Source: Laccaria trichodermophora (Eukaryota; Basidiomycota; Agaricomycetes; Agaricales; Hydnangiaceae). From it: a DNA stretch of 64,000 bases. The DNA lies in the NCBI GenBank assembly GCA_018417955.1, contig JACTVC010000021.1:992001-1056000 (forward strand), read 5' to 3'. Shown in pieces: positions 11,825 to 21,891 of this stretch (position 1 is its first letter; each line of letters starts with the position of its first letter). The notes beneath the pieces are model-generated. The model searched no databases. It was not told the DNA's origin and worked only from the letters and a program-made list of their open reading frames with translations. The position numbers were made by a program, and so were the translations under genes.

Positions 11825-11869
11825 GGTATTGGTCTTGACAGACAAGAGATGGAGGCGATAAGGCAATCC

Positions 11870-11890
11870 CATCCCACGCTTACCTTTCAA
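11870..11890 (-). promoter_or_regulatory. Shared core promoter element of paralogue B
   Basis: The CGTGGGATG box (complement of 11870-11878) lies just downstream of a weaker A/T box TTGAAAG, about 45 bp before the ATG. The A/T box is less canonical than in the other copies. Confidence 0.55.
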
Positions 11891-12009
11891 TTTCCCCTGA
11901 GCGCTTACAGGCTGACAACTGTCCGCAGATTGCCCGAAGACCACGGCGGATAAGGCGATATTACAACCCTCCGAGAGGAACAGGTGAGCAAGATGACAGT
12001 CTTTTCTAG

Positions 12010-12240
12010 TCACCGCGTCACTATAAGCTAGGGAGATTTATTATGTATACAATCCCACAGTTTTAGAAGTAACTCACGCGAACCAGATTGGCTAGCAAAA
12101 CCTTGAGCCTTCCATCGAGTCGGCGGTAGAGGCGGGGTGAAAGGCAGATGCATGTGAGCTTCCGATCGCGTTGCGTTGAAAAGTTGTGGGGACCTCATCT
12201 TCCTGTAGCTCATATCGGGCGTTCATTACAGGGACAATTT
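12010..12240 (-). repeat. Upstream conserved segment (copy 2)
   Basis: Counterpart of 10300-10520 (see there). The intron-like core is preserved, while indels between the copies shift any reading frame. Confidence 0.45.
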
Positions 12241-12399
12241 GAGATGAAAGGCCAAGTTGCCAAAGTACAAAGTACAAACGCCGTCGACGGTCGATGTTGC
12301 GAGGCACGTTGGCGGAATTCCGCAAAAGCTGCGCCTCCCTCTTTCAAAAAATGCCAGTAACGTTTTGTACGATCGAAAGAAGTATCTAAAGTATGCGTG

Positions 12400-13409
12400 T
12401 CAACAATCCTGATCTTTATGAATATCGGCCCAACTCCCAAGCTGAAAGAAACTAGGCAAAAGTTCCCAAACTTTTTCCCTCCCCGCTTTATGCTGAACCT
12501 CCGCAGCCGCCACGCACTTCTGACAAACATGGAGGGACTGCCAATCCGAATAGGGCTCCAGCGGGTGAGGGCTCATCCTCAAACTTTCGGCCTCGCGCCA
12601 ATTCATCCTTAGAGGCAGCTTTGACACGCACGCTACCGCGCATTGCGCTGAACGAGCGAAATCAAACAACATACTATGCGTCGCTGATTTCTGAACCTCC
12701 CAGAGCCGTTCCTTCCCCACGAGACACAAGGCTTTGTCTTGCCATGATAGAACCGTGTTCGCTAGTAAATCGTCCATGGCGATGTGGGTGCAAAGGTAGT
12801 ATGCCCAAGGCAGGATGCTTGGGACGTTGTTGTCCCGAGCCAAAGGAATAATTCGGACGATGGCAGAGGGAACGTACTGGTATTGTTGTGCAAGGACGGC
12901 ATCGCATCCCGCGAGAGTGCTGGGGAATTTTTCAGAGAGGAGGGAGATGCATTTGCGGCGGAGTTTGACCATATTGTATTTGGTACTTATGCGGAGGATG
13001 CCCGAGACGAAGGTGATGAGTGTGGTGAGGTCGCAGCTTCCTGAGATGCTGTCGAAGTGGCTATGATAAAACTCAGTGAAGAAAGAGAGTTGGAAGGGAT
13101 AATTGCTTGCAAGGAATCGTAGATAGCCTTCAAGGTATCAGTGAAATCGCATGCTCGATCTGTCAACTCCACCGTTGGGCACCCGTCTATAAGATCAGCT
13201 CTGGAAGGCTGAGGAACCTCCCACATCCCGGCGAAGACATCCGAGTGTCGCGATAAAACCGTCTGGTGTATCCTAAACGAGGTTCGTTCGATGATCAGAA
13301 TCACGGAACCATCTGGAAAGTAGAAATCCGGGTGTTTGTGGTAATCGCGTCGATCCTTAGCGACGCTGGGCATCATTTGTGGTTGTGGAGGGGAGGGAGC
13401 AAGCGACAT
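12400..13409 (-). pseudogene. BTB/POZ gene with an internal frameshift
   Basis: Starts at ATG 13409 with DFYFPDGSVILIIERTSFRIH and SRHSDVFAGMW, a BTB domain close to the gene at 7645, then IDGCPTVELTD. Near 13111-13122 the frame breaks: the first frame reads LKAIYDS and then runs on meaninglessly to a stop near 12987, while the homologous continuation (RFLASNYPF, GILRISTKYNMVKLRRK, through to HKDQDC and a stop at 12400) is in another frame. The span is 1010 nt, one base short of a multiple of three. No intron with usable splice sites fixes this. A small deletion between short direct repeats, or an assembly error, would explain it. Apart from this single lesion the gene looks intact, with about ten Cys in the C-terminal half, so inactivation would be recent. 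Confidence 0.7.
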
Positions 13410-13693
13410 TTTTACGACGAATCAGTTTAAAAGGTTTCGTGTCATGGTTGTAGGAGACAAAGAGTCTGGAAATTTCGCACGGTCTAGTGCCTGAATGAGT
13501 GATGGCTTTGTTCAAGCTTTTTTCGTCTGTCCCCGAAAAAAGCTCTCACTTTGCATCCGGCATTCTGCTCAAGTGCGCCAAAGTTTCCGTTGCATGTTTT
13601 TACTCTCTAGGTGTGCTCACGTTGTCGGCATGTTCATCACAAGGGCATTCCGTTAATGGCACCCAAGATGCAGTTTTGAGCGCTTAACGGGCA

Positions 13694-13718
13694 TTTAAAA
13701 GACCATCAGCGTGGGATG
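13694..13718 (+). promoter_or_regulatory. Shared core promoter element of paralogue C
   Basis: TTTAAAAG at 13694-13701, then CGTGGGATG at 13710-13718, 36 bp before the ATG at 13754. The stretch from the A/T box to the ATG is nearly identical to that of the gene at 14852. Confidence 0.65.
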
Positions 13719-13753
13719 ACATCCTGGTCAACATTCTTATCACTCACCATCTC

Positions 13754-14636
13754 ATGCCCTCCAAAGTGTCTGTTCTCGAGGGTGCTCAAAATGTCAGAAT
13801 GGAAGGTGGCACCATCAACGCCGTTTCTGGAGATATGACCATTAACAATTCGGGCCGCCGAACGACGAACTATGACTCGTTCAATACCACGAATCGGTCG
13901 TATAACAACCCGCAGAACAATCAGTCAGTAAACGACTATAGCACTCGTCAGTTTCTTCTTATTCTTGAACCACGATTGAGATTGAAATGCCTGTTTTGTG
14001 ATGGAAATAGGCAATACGAGGAACGTTTACGCGGATACCGTCAACAACTTCGGAAACGCACAGAACGTGAACACAGGGGAAAACCGTGGTGCGTATCTCA
14101 ATCATCTACCGATCAATCTCTTTTGACTTTGAATAGGTACTATCAATCAACAGGACTTTTCCGAAGGGCCAGGCATCCCTTCATGGCTCATATACGCGCA
14201 AATGCAAAGGGATTACGACTATCAACGAAGCGGAGGTCAGGGATCTCGACCTCCAATGCCCTTTGCCCATACCGGTCCGCCCGCTGGGCCTCCTTACCAA
14301 CAACAATCACAGAATCACGGCTACCCATATCAGCCATCTGCCGCATACCCACCGAGAGGTTTTCCTCCCGGTCAACCTCAATATCAAAGTAACGCTCACT
14401 ACGCAGCTCCTCGGGAGGGGTATGATGATCTGCATGAGGAGGACGAAGATGAGGGACTTAGCTCCCGTGGGCCGGTCCCCTTTTCTGCTGCTTCCCATCC
14501 CGGAGCCAGGTCCGGTTTGACGGCTTCAGCGCCTCCCACTATTGCGTCCTCAAACGCTAGCGCGCAGGGCGTCAATCCCTCTGCTTGGGGATCGAACAAC
14601 CCTTTTGGGGCTTCTGTACCCAGAGATTACCATTGA
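13754..14636 (+). CDS. Paralogue C of the Asn/Ser/Thr-rich family, 256 aa
   Basis: Model: 13754-13946, 14011-14088, 14137-14636 (771 nt). The N-terminal module VSVLEGAQNVRMEGGT continues with INAVSGDMTIN, then an N/T/Y/S-rich linker with repeated TTN and NN. Exon 2 is 78 nt and encodes VYADTVNNFGNAQNVNTG. Exon 3 starts TINQQDFSEGPGIPSW, followed by a P/Y/Q/G-rich tail with QRSGGQGSRPP, an acidic stretch HEEDEDEG and the end NNPFGASVP. No enzyme signature, TM or signal peptide, so probably cytosolic or nuclear. The head-to-tail neighbour at 14852 is a recent duplicate. Function unknown. Confidence 0.82.
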
Positions 14637-14791
14637 TCATGACTCGTTGTCGTTCAATTGCTGCGTTTTTGTATATTCTCTGTTGTCATACAAGTTTGTA
14701 TTTAGCATTTTCATCACGGGAGCATGACATTAACGACGCTCAAGATGAATCCTCTCCGGTAAAACCGTCAGTTTCGAGCGCTCAACGGGGA

Positions 14792-14816
14792 TTCAAAAGA
14801 CCATCAGCGTGGGATG
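14792..14816 (+). promoter_or_regulatory. Shared core promoter element of paralogue D
   Basis: TTCAAAAG at 14792-14799, then CGTGGGATG at 14808-14816, 36 bp before the ATG at 14852, exactly the spacing of paralogue C. It lies about 155 bp after the stop of the preceding gene, so D has its own promoter. Confidence 0.65.
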
Positions 14817-14851
14817 ACATCCTGGTTGACGTTCTTATCGCTCACCATCTC

Positions 14852-15766
14852 ATGTCCTCCAAAGCCTCCAAGTCCACCGTGTCTGTTCTCGAAGGTGCTC
14901 AAAATGTCAGAATCAACGGTGGCAGCATCAACGCCGTTTCTGGAAATATGACCATCAACGATTCAAGCCACCGGACGACGAACTATGATTCGTACAATAC
15001 CATGAATCGGTCGTATAACAACACGCATAACGATCATTCAGTAAACGACTTTAGCAATCGTCAGTTTTTCTTTATTCTTTAACACAATTGAGATTTGGAT
15101 GCCAGTTTTGTGATGTATATAGGCACGACCAGGACCTTTCACGCGGGTACCTACAACAACTTTGGAAACGCCCAGAACGTGAACACCGGGAAAAACTATG
15201 GTGCGTATCTCAATCATCTACCTATCAATCACTTTTGACATTGAATAGGGACTATCAACCAGCAGGACTACTCCGGAGGGCCAGACATCCCTTCATGGGT
15301 CCACGATATGATGTACGCGCAAATGCAAAGGGATTACGAATATCAACGAGGCGGAGGTCAGGGATCTCGACCTCCGATGCCCTTTGCCCATTCCGGTCCG
15401 CCCGCTAGGCCTCCTTACCAACAACAACCACAGAATTACGGTAACCCATGTCAGCTACCAGCTGCCACTCACCCACCGAGAGATTTCCCTCCCGGTCTTC
15501 TTCAATATCAAAATGGCGCCCACTACGCAGCTCCTCGGGAGGAGGGGTTGTACGATGATCTGCACGAGGACGATGAAGAGGAGGGACTTATCCCCCGCGC
15601 GCCGGTCCCCTTATCTGCTGCTTACCATCCCGGAGCCAGGTCCGATTTGACCGCTTCAGCGCCTCCCATTATTGCGTCCTCAAACGCTAGCGCGCAGGGC
15701 GTTACTCCCTCTGCCCGGAAACCGAACAACCCTTTTAGGGCTTCTGTACCTGGGCTCAGAGATTAG
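14852..15766 (+). CDS. Paralogue D of the Asn/Ser/Thr-rich family, 267 aa
   Basis: Model: 14852-15059, 15123-15200, 15249-15766 (804 nt). The frame is open upstream to 14585, but the ATG at 14852 follows the shared promoter block and aligns with paralogue C, so it is preferred. Layout is as in C: strand-like module VSVLEGAQNVRINGGS/INAVSGNMTIND, N/T/Y-rich linker, 78-nt exon 2 (FHAGTYNNFGNAQNVNTG), then TINQQDYSGGPDIPSW and a P/Q/Y-rich tail with an acidic patch. Changes relative to C are mostly substitutions and a few whole-codon indels, suggesting selection to keep the frame. Confidence 0.82.
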
Positions 15767-16051
15767 CACCGATCATGACTTGCTGTCGTTCAATTGCTGC
15801 ATTTTTGTATATGCTCTGTTTCATGCCTGTTTGTTTGACCCACGTACTTACCTCATATCTGACGATGTATGTACTTTATTTCTGTTATTAGATTGTACAA
15901 CTGTAAAAATTTAGAATGTTGACCCGGAATGAATTATATTGACACAACAATCCATCTACATACCTACGAATACAACATATCAGAAATCATCCCCCCCAAA
16001 AAAAAAAAAAGCCAAAAGAAAAAGAACGAAAACAGCACCATATCCGCTCCT

Positions 16052-18952
16052 CTAAGTCCCCACTCCAGAACTAACATAAACATCCCCATGCTCCAACCAA
16101 TCCAACGCAACCCTCGCACGCTCAACAACCTCCTTATCATCATCCAACCCTCCTCCTCCTCCTCCTCCAGCATGCCCATGATGTTGTTGTCCCCCATGAT
16201 GATGCGGCGAATGATAATAAACCGGATGTCCATAATACGTAGCCCCGAAACCTCCCGTACCTCCCCACACCCCCCCTCCTGATGCGCTTCCTCCTCCAGG
16301 AACAGCGATCGAAGCAGTCGGAGAAGTCCCAGCACCCGAACTCGACCCCCTCCTATTCCTCCCTGGACTCGTCGCCGCGCCCACACCACTCCACTCACAC
16401 AACCGCCTCAACGTCCCCACTATCCCCGCATCCACAAACGCCCCCCTCCTTCCTCTAGGATCAGGTTTAACGAGCTCCCAGATGGCGGAGACGAGGGGTT
16501 TTTTGATGTCTGTCCGCGATTCGGCGAGTGCGGTGCGCAGGGAGGTGAGGAGGTTGTTGTGCGTTAGGAGGAGGGATTGGGAGAGGGGGGAGGGGGTGTT
16601 GGATAGGTTGCCTAGGGTGTATGCGGCCTTTTTGGGGAGGGCGGGGAGGGTGTTAGTACTTAGGATGGGGGGGAAGGGAGAGAGGGAAGTACCTGAAGGA
16701 CGACGTCGTCGCAGGTCGATGACGACCCACCACTCAGGGTAGCAGCGATGAGATCTAATACTTTTGGTCCTACTTCAGTAAACACCATTTCAATTCCTTC
16801 CTCGCTTTCGCTGAGGTTACGAAGGATGGCGAAAGCTTGTTCTTGGACGGCTTCGTCTGGGTCTGTTAGTAGTCTACCCGTTTAATTTAATTAGTATGGG
16901 TTGGTTCTGTTGAAAGTGAACACGCACCCAATCAAATACCCCCATCCCACTTCACGCATCACATCCCTCTTCGTCTCCGTCTCCGTCTTCCTCACCAGAT
17001 TCTTGATCGCCCATAGCGCGTTGACTTTGAGTGTTAGATCTCCAGAATTCAAAACGGCAACGAGACGTTTCAAGAGGCCTTGTTCGAGGTATGTCTGTCG
17101 TGTCAAGTGAGTGAGTGAATGAAAGGAAGAACCAAAACGACTCACACTCTTCAACACCGAAAACTCATTAACGACATTACAAACAGCCGCAAGCGCAGCA
17201 CCTACCACCCTCCTATCCTCCCTCTCCTCCCCTTCTTCCTTGTCCTCCTCCTTCTCCTTCCCTTGCACCCGACCATCAACGAATTTCCCCTCCCCATCAA
17301 CATACCACCCATCCATAAAAACACTAAAAACAACCATACCAAGCCCACTATCTACAATTGACGTTCGTAAAACTGATACGGAGCGGGAGAGGGCGCGGGT
17401 GAGTTGGCACGCTGCGTAGCGCGTGCCTACGTGTTTTGGTTTCGTGTACGAGGAAGGGCGGCGGAGGATGGTGAATAGACACGGTAATAGCCCCAATTCA
17501 TCCGTGACGACTCTTCGGACTGTTTCTGAGAAGAGGGAGAGGGAGGCTAGTGCCATTAGTACCGCTTCGCGTAGTTGGGAGGTCGATTCGGGTTCTTCGT
17601 CTTCCCCTTGTTCTTGTTCTTGTTCTTCGGCTTGTCCTTCTTTCCCATTCTTCACATTACCCAAAGGAGGAACAACAACCAACTCTTTAACCAACTTGCC
17701 CAAAAACCCTACACACCCCCTTGAATGTGCTAGCTCTGACAACTTTGGATCGTCGGATGTGAGGAAGTAGAGCGTGAAGGCTGCTTTGGTTTTGTGTGGG
17801 GGTGTGTCGGTTGATTGGGGGGATATGAAACGGATGAGGGTGGAGAGGATGATGCGGATTGTGCTGTCTTCTGGGGACGGTGCGGGGTGGCGGGCGCGAG
17901 TTATGTGTGTTGCGCTGTTGGGGGGATAAGAGAGGTAGGAAGGAGAGGAGAAGAAAGGGACAGACCAGAGACAGGCGGCGAGTTGGACGTCGGTGTGCCG
18001 GGAGCGGGTTAGAGTGATTATGGTGGAGAGGGGTGATGCTGTTCAGTTTTTTTGTTAGATAGGGCAATGTAGAGAATAGCGGGACGTACGATCTTTATCG
18101 TTGGGAGACTTGCAAAGCGCAGAAGCGACGGTCGAATTATCTTTCGCCAGCGCAGCGAGGGCCAACAGCGCCGCTTCCTGTACCTATACATAACGATATT
18201 GACCACAGCTCCAAACCACACGACGGTAGAACGCACCTTTACATCCCTCCCGCTCAACAACCCCACCAACCCCCTCGCAACCCAGCCACCCTGCCTCCCA
18301 AAAGGGCCCCCAACACCCATCTTCTCCCACCCCCTCCGCGTCTTCACCTCCTTCTGCCTCATCTCCACCGGAACCCACTCAGCCACCACCCTTCTATACT
18401 CAGCGGACCTCAACACATTAGCCAACATCATCGGCACAGCCGAACTACCCTCCTCTTCCAATAACGGTAACCACACATCCAACGAATCAAGTTGCATCAA
18501 GTACTCCAAAGCCTCTTTCGCTTCCTCTCTGATACGAATGGAATGTTCGGGTTTGAGGCCCCATAATGATGGGCCGACGATGTCGGCTATGGATATGGTG
18601 ATGGAACGCAGGGCGCGGGTGAAGGCGGTGCGGAGGGTGGGTGGTGTGGTGTGTGTGAAGTTTGAGATGGAGATGAGGAATGCGCGGGGTGCGTTTAGGC
18701 GGAGGAGGGTTATGAAGGAGGATGGGGAGGCGTTGGAGAGGGAAGAGAGGATTTGGGCTGCTTCGATGCAGAGGTCGTCCGAATGGTTGAGGCAGTCTAT
18801 CAGTCTGGGATAACATCAGTCAGATCAAACAGGTTGATTGGAAGGACGTACGATTTTATGAAATTGACATCTTGGGATAATTGGAGTTTGGCTATTGGGT
18901 TGCCGATGACGCTGTTCTTCACTTTTTTGAGACTGCCAATGTCGACCGTCAT
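16052..18952 (-). CDS. GID5: Armadillo-repeat protein, ARMC8/GID5 (Vid28)-like
   Basis: About eight exons from ATG 18952 to TAG 16052. Joins checked include FIKS|LIDCLNHSDDLC, GRDVK|VQEAALLALAAL, KDNSTVASALCKSPNDKD and CATHITRARHP. ARM repeats occur throughout: VNALWAIKNLVRKT, AVQEQAFAILRNLSESEEGI, AAYTLGNLSNTPSPL, and a C-terminal AGIVGTLRRLCEW ... RARVALDWLEHG that fits the end of ARMC8. In the GID/CTLH E3 ubiquitin ligase this subunit holds the substrate receptor; that is family knowledge. Odd points: an acidic low-complexity insert (QEQEQGEDEEPES) around 17.6 kb, another (KEKEEDKEEGEE) near 17.25 kb, and a Gly/His-rich insert (GHPVYYHSPHHHGG) inside the last repeat at about 16.15-16.3 kb. 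Orthology to GID5 is probable, not proven. Confidence 0.68.
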
Positions 18953-19121
18953 CGTCCTATCCAAACTATCGTGTGAACATCGCGAGTACCAAAGTCACGA
19001 GGCCATTGCTGAAACCTCTCCGAGAAGTTTTTAAACTCAAGGAAATTGCCAAAAAGAGTCCCATTCCGACGTCTCGACATTCGCCACGTCTTGCAACCTT
19101 TTTCTCAAAAGTAAAAGTATA

Positions 19122-19193
19122 GGCCTGAATCCGGGATTGAACCGGAGACCTCCTGCACCCAAAGCAGGAATCATACCACTAGACCATCCAGGC
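19122..19193 (-). tRNA. tRNA-Pro (TGG)
   Basis: Read on the minus strand. Acceptor GCCTGGA pairs with TTCAGGC (one G-U), discriminator C. The anticodon stem CCTGC/GCAGG holds loop TTTGGGT with anticodon TGG. The T-arm TCCGG/CCGGA encloses TTCAATC. No intron. It sits about 170 bp upstream of the GID5-like start, divergent in position but on the same strand. Confidence 0.92.
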
Positions 19194-21891
19194 TTGAGAA
19201 ATGTAACTCAATTATGCTTGAAGTTGGTCAATCTGTGCGTCGCGGTTGTGTGCAGAACGTGCTTCAATGATATCGTCATTTCAGAAAATCGCTCATCCTG
19301 GGCGCGACGGCCCGAGGTCTCCAGTTGATTCTTGGTTGATTCAGGCTTTTTTAGGTTGATCGCTGATATCAATCTTTTCCCCACTACCGGGCCCAGCGCT
19401 CTCCGTCACTGCCAGAAACACATCCTCAGGCTTTGACTGAATGACGTTTAGAGCGGCTCAGTTCCTCGAATAGCCAACATTCCAGGTGACGACATATCCT
19501 AACAATTTCATCCAAAATCCATGGAAACTGACTGACTGGCGTGTTGCGTTTCGATCTTTCAACATCCCCAGTTATACAACAGTCATACGTGCGTGGCGCC
19601 AGATGGTCACCGTCAAAGTCGTCAAGCACAACTAGTCTTGGGAGTTGACGCGTTGATGGACAAAATCTGAACGTGAGATTTCGATTGTGCGTCCGCTTTC
19701 CTGCTGTTATGAAACACTGAAGCCTCACTTTCAACAATCATTAATGTCGTCACAGGTTGGCGTTTGCAGAGCAAGAAGAACTTGGAGAAGAAACGGAATG
19801 TCACGGTCGCTTCCTCTGCACAATCGCTAGCCGAAAAATTTAAGCTTCCAAAAATCAGGAATCGTGCTGCTTACTGGCACTAGACCATTCAGGCGATATT
19901 CATTTAAAAATTCGCAACTACATATATCTTTCAACATCCATTTAAACCCTGCTCTCGGGCTCACTCCACTCGGATCGTCTCTGCACTCAACTCGAAACAA
20001 AACCAAGCTCACTCCGGGGTCGTGTCTTATGGGCTGACGAAGACGTCCACGCCTATGGGTAGATGTTGGTGAGATGGTTGAGACGGGGAGTGATTTTATA
20101 CGAGTTGTAATGCGTCTTGTTGAATTGGGGTTATAGGGAGCTTGCGGGGACGTTCAAGCGCTGTATGTGTTTTCGTCTGCGTGAGTGGTACAGAAATTTC
20201 TGTTTGGTTAAAACGTTGACCGTCACGACGGTGGCAGAGGGATGTAGGTTTATGCGCACTGTGGTGAATTTATCGGTTGTTGATCGCTCACGCATTTACG
20301 AAACACTCACAGTGCCACACACCAAAATCCACGTAACGTATCATTTTCGCGCCCGAACCCACCAAAATCAAGCTTGAATGTAGGACGAATGGTTGCAGAT
20401 GGTACTTGATACTCTACTGACAGTATGTTAGGTTCTCCTAATTTGATACCCACCCTTCTGTCAGAAAATTGAATAACTCTCGGGCAAAGTAGAGCCTCAG
20501 GACAGATCATAAATGCCTGAACTTCATCAGATATATGGAGCGTCCTGATGCTAGACAAAAAAAAACTCGGGCCCCGTTTCCAGCTTGATGCAAAACCCTA
20601 GACACCTCCCCGAAATTTCTGGGCTCCGCCTTAGTTTGTATAGATAACCATTTGAGGAAGAAAGCGGACACCAATGATGCAAGTCCTCCACCAACTCAGG
20701 GCACATGCAATATAATGGAGTGCTCCACTCTCCAGTCGAGGCTATAACGATACGGAATCGCACCAAATGCAGTTATTTGTACAAAGCGAGGCGGAGCCCA
20801 GAAATTTCGAGGAGGTGTCTAGGGTTTTGCATCAAGCTGTCAAACTTCAAAAACCTCATTCCGTGTAAACGCACACAACAATGGCGGACCGGCGTACTGC
20901 GCACTTTGATAAATTAACTTGAACGCTTGATGTTCCCATTTCTCGATCAGCATGACACTTCCGCCAATTCGGTGCGGGCCCGCTCTACGATCGTCAACAT
21001 TTGAGAAAAACGTCAAGTACTTTCTAGTTACGCTCACACATCCCTGTCCGTCTTTTCTTGTATCGTACTCACATTATTACAAAAATATTACACAAAAAAG
21101 GAAGGAGAAATTCCTCAAAGGGGATAGTCACGTCAGTTCAAAAAGCTACCGGAAACTTGAAGGTGGCAGTTCGCAACAGTTGACATGGCGGCGCAAGGAG
21201 ATGCTTACCTGGACCGATTCTGCTGAGTTCACGACGCAACTGAGGTAGCATATGAATTGGAAAAACTCCTTATGGAGTGGCCTCACTATGCGCGCTTATT
21301 GCGTCTGTTGAAGGGTTTGATAGCAAGGAGTATTGATCCGTGAACCTGTCAAACATAACCGTACTCGTCACTGAAAGATCAGATAGTACTACAATCAAAA
21401 TCGTAGGATCGACGGCTCAGTAAGAAATCTCGGTCCGATCGTATGTTGAGGCTGGCCGGAAATTTCTTCCTCGTTGAGCAAAACATTGGAGGGTCTATAA
21501 ATAGTCCATGTTTCGATTTCAGGATGATGCCAAATAAAACGCAAGAATCGATCAACTTTCGAAGTTCTTCTCTTGATGATGTTACATCGCATATCGTCAA
21601 ATTCCAGCAGCCTGTTTCCGCCAGTTCCGGTGAAGAAACACTTCGGCACTTGTGATGCTTCAAATTGGTCTTCTCGTTCTCGCGATCCGTCACGGTGAAG
21701 CGGCTGTGAATGGTGCCGTTCATTGCGCGCCCGCTCGCTGTAGTTACAGGTGGCAAGTGATGACTGATAATCAAACTTCCTCTATCAAGTTGACCCCCCA
21801 AAACAGATACTCCAAATCATGCAATCTGAACCTATAAAAACATCATAGCTTTGATACTCCACCCCAGCCTCCTGGTGTACTATCTTCTGAC
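19194..21891. other. 2.7-kb gene-poor interval with one inverted repeat
   Basis: No coding region is supported. The only structure seen is the inverted repeat at 20581-20839, listed separately. The end of the interval is the 5' flank of the transporter at 21892. Confidence 0.45.
20581..20839. repeat. Inverted repeat, two ~68-bp arms around a ~122-bp centre
   Basis: Left arm 20581-20648 and right arm 20771-20839 are reverse complements with only a few mismatches, mostly at the inner end. The outer end begins CAGCTTGATGCAAAACCCTA. The centre has no frame. It could be a small foldback transposon/MITE or a long-hairpin RNA source. Confidence 0.8.

Noticed and set aside
14585..14851. Upstream extension of paralogue D to an earlier in-frame start
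   Set aside because: This stretch covers the 3' end of the previous gene and the shared promoter; the ATG at 14852 aligns with paralogue C.
16482..17770. Plus-strand frames across the armadillo gene
   Set aside because: Antisense shadows of a well-supported minus-strand coding region.
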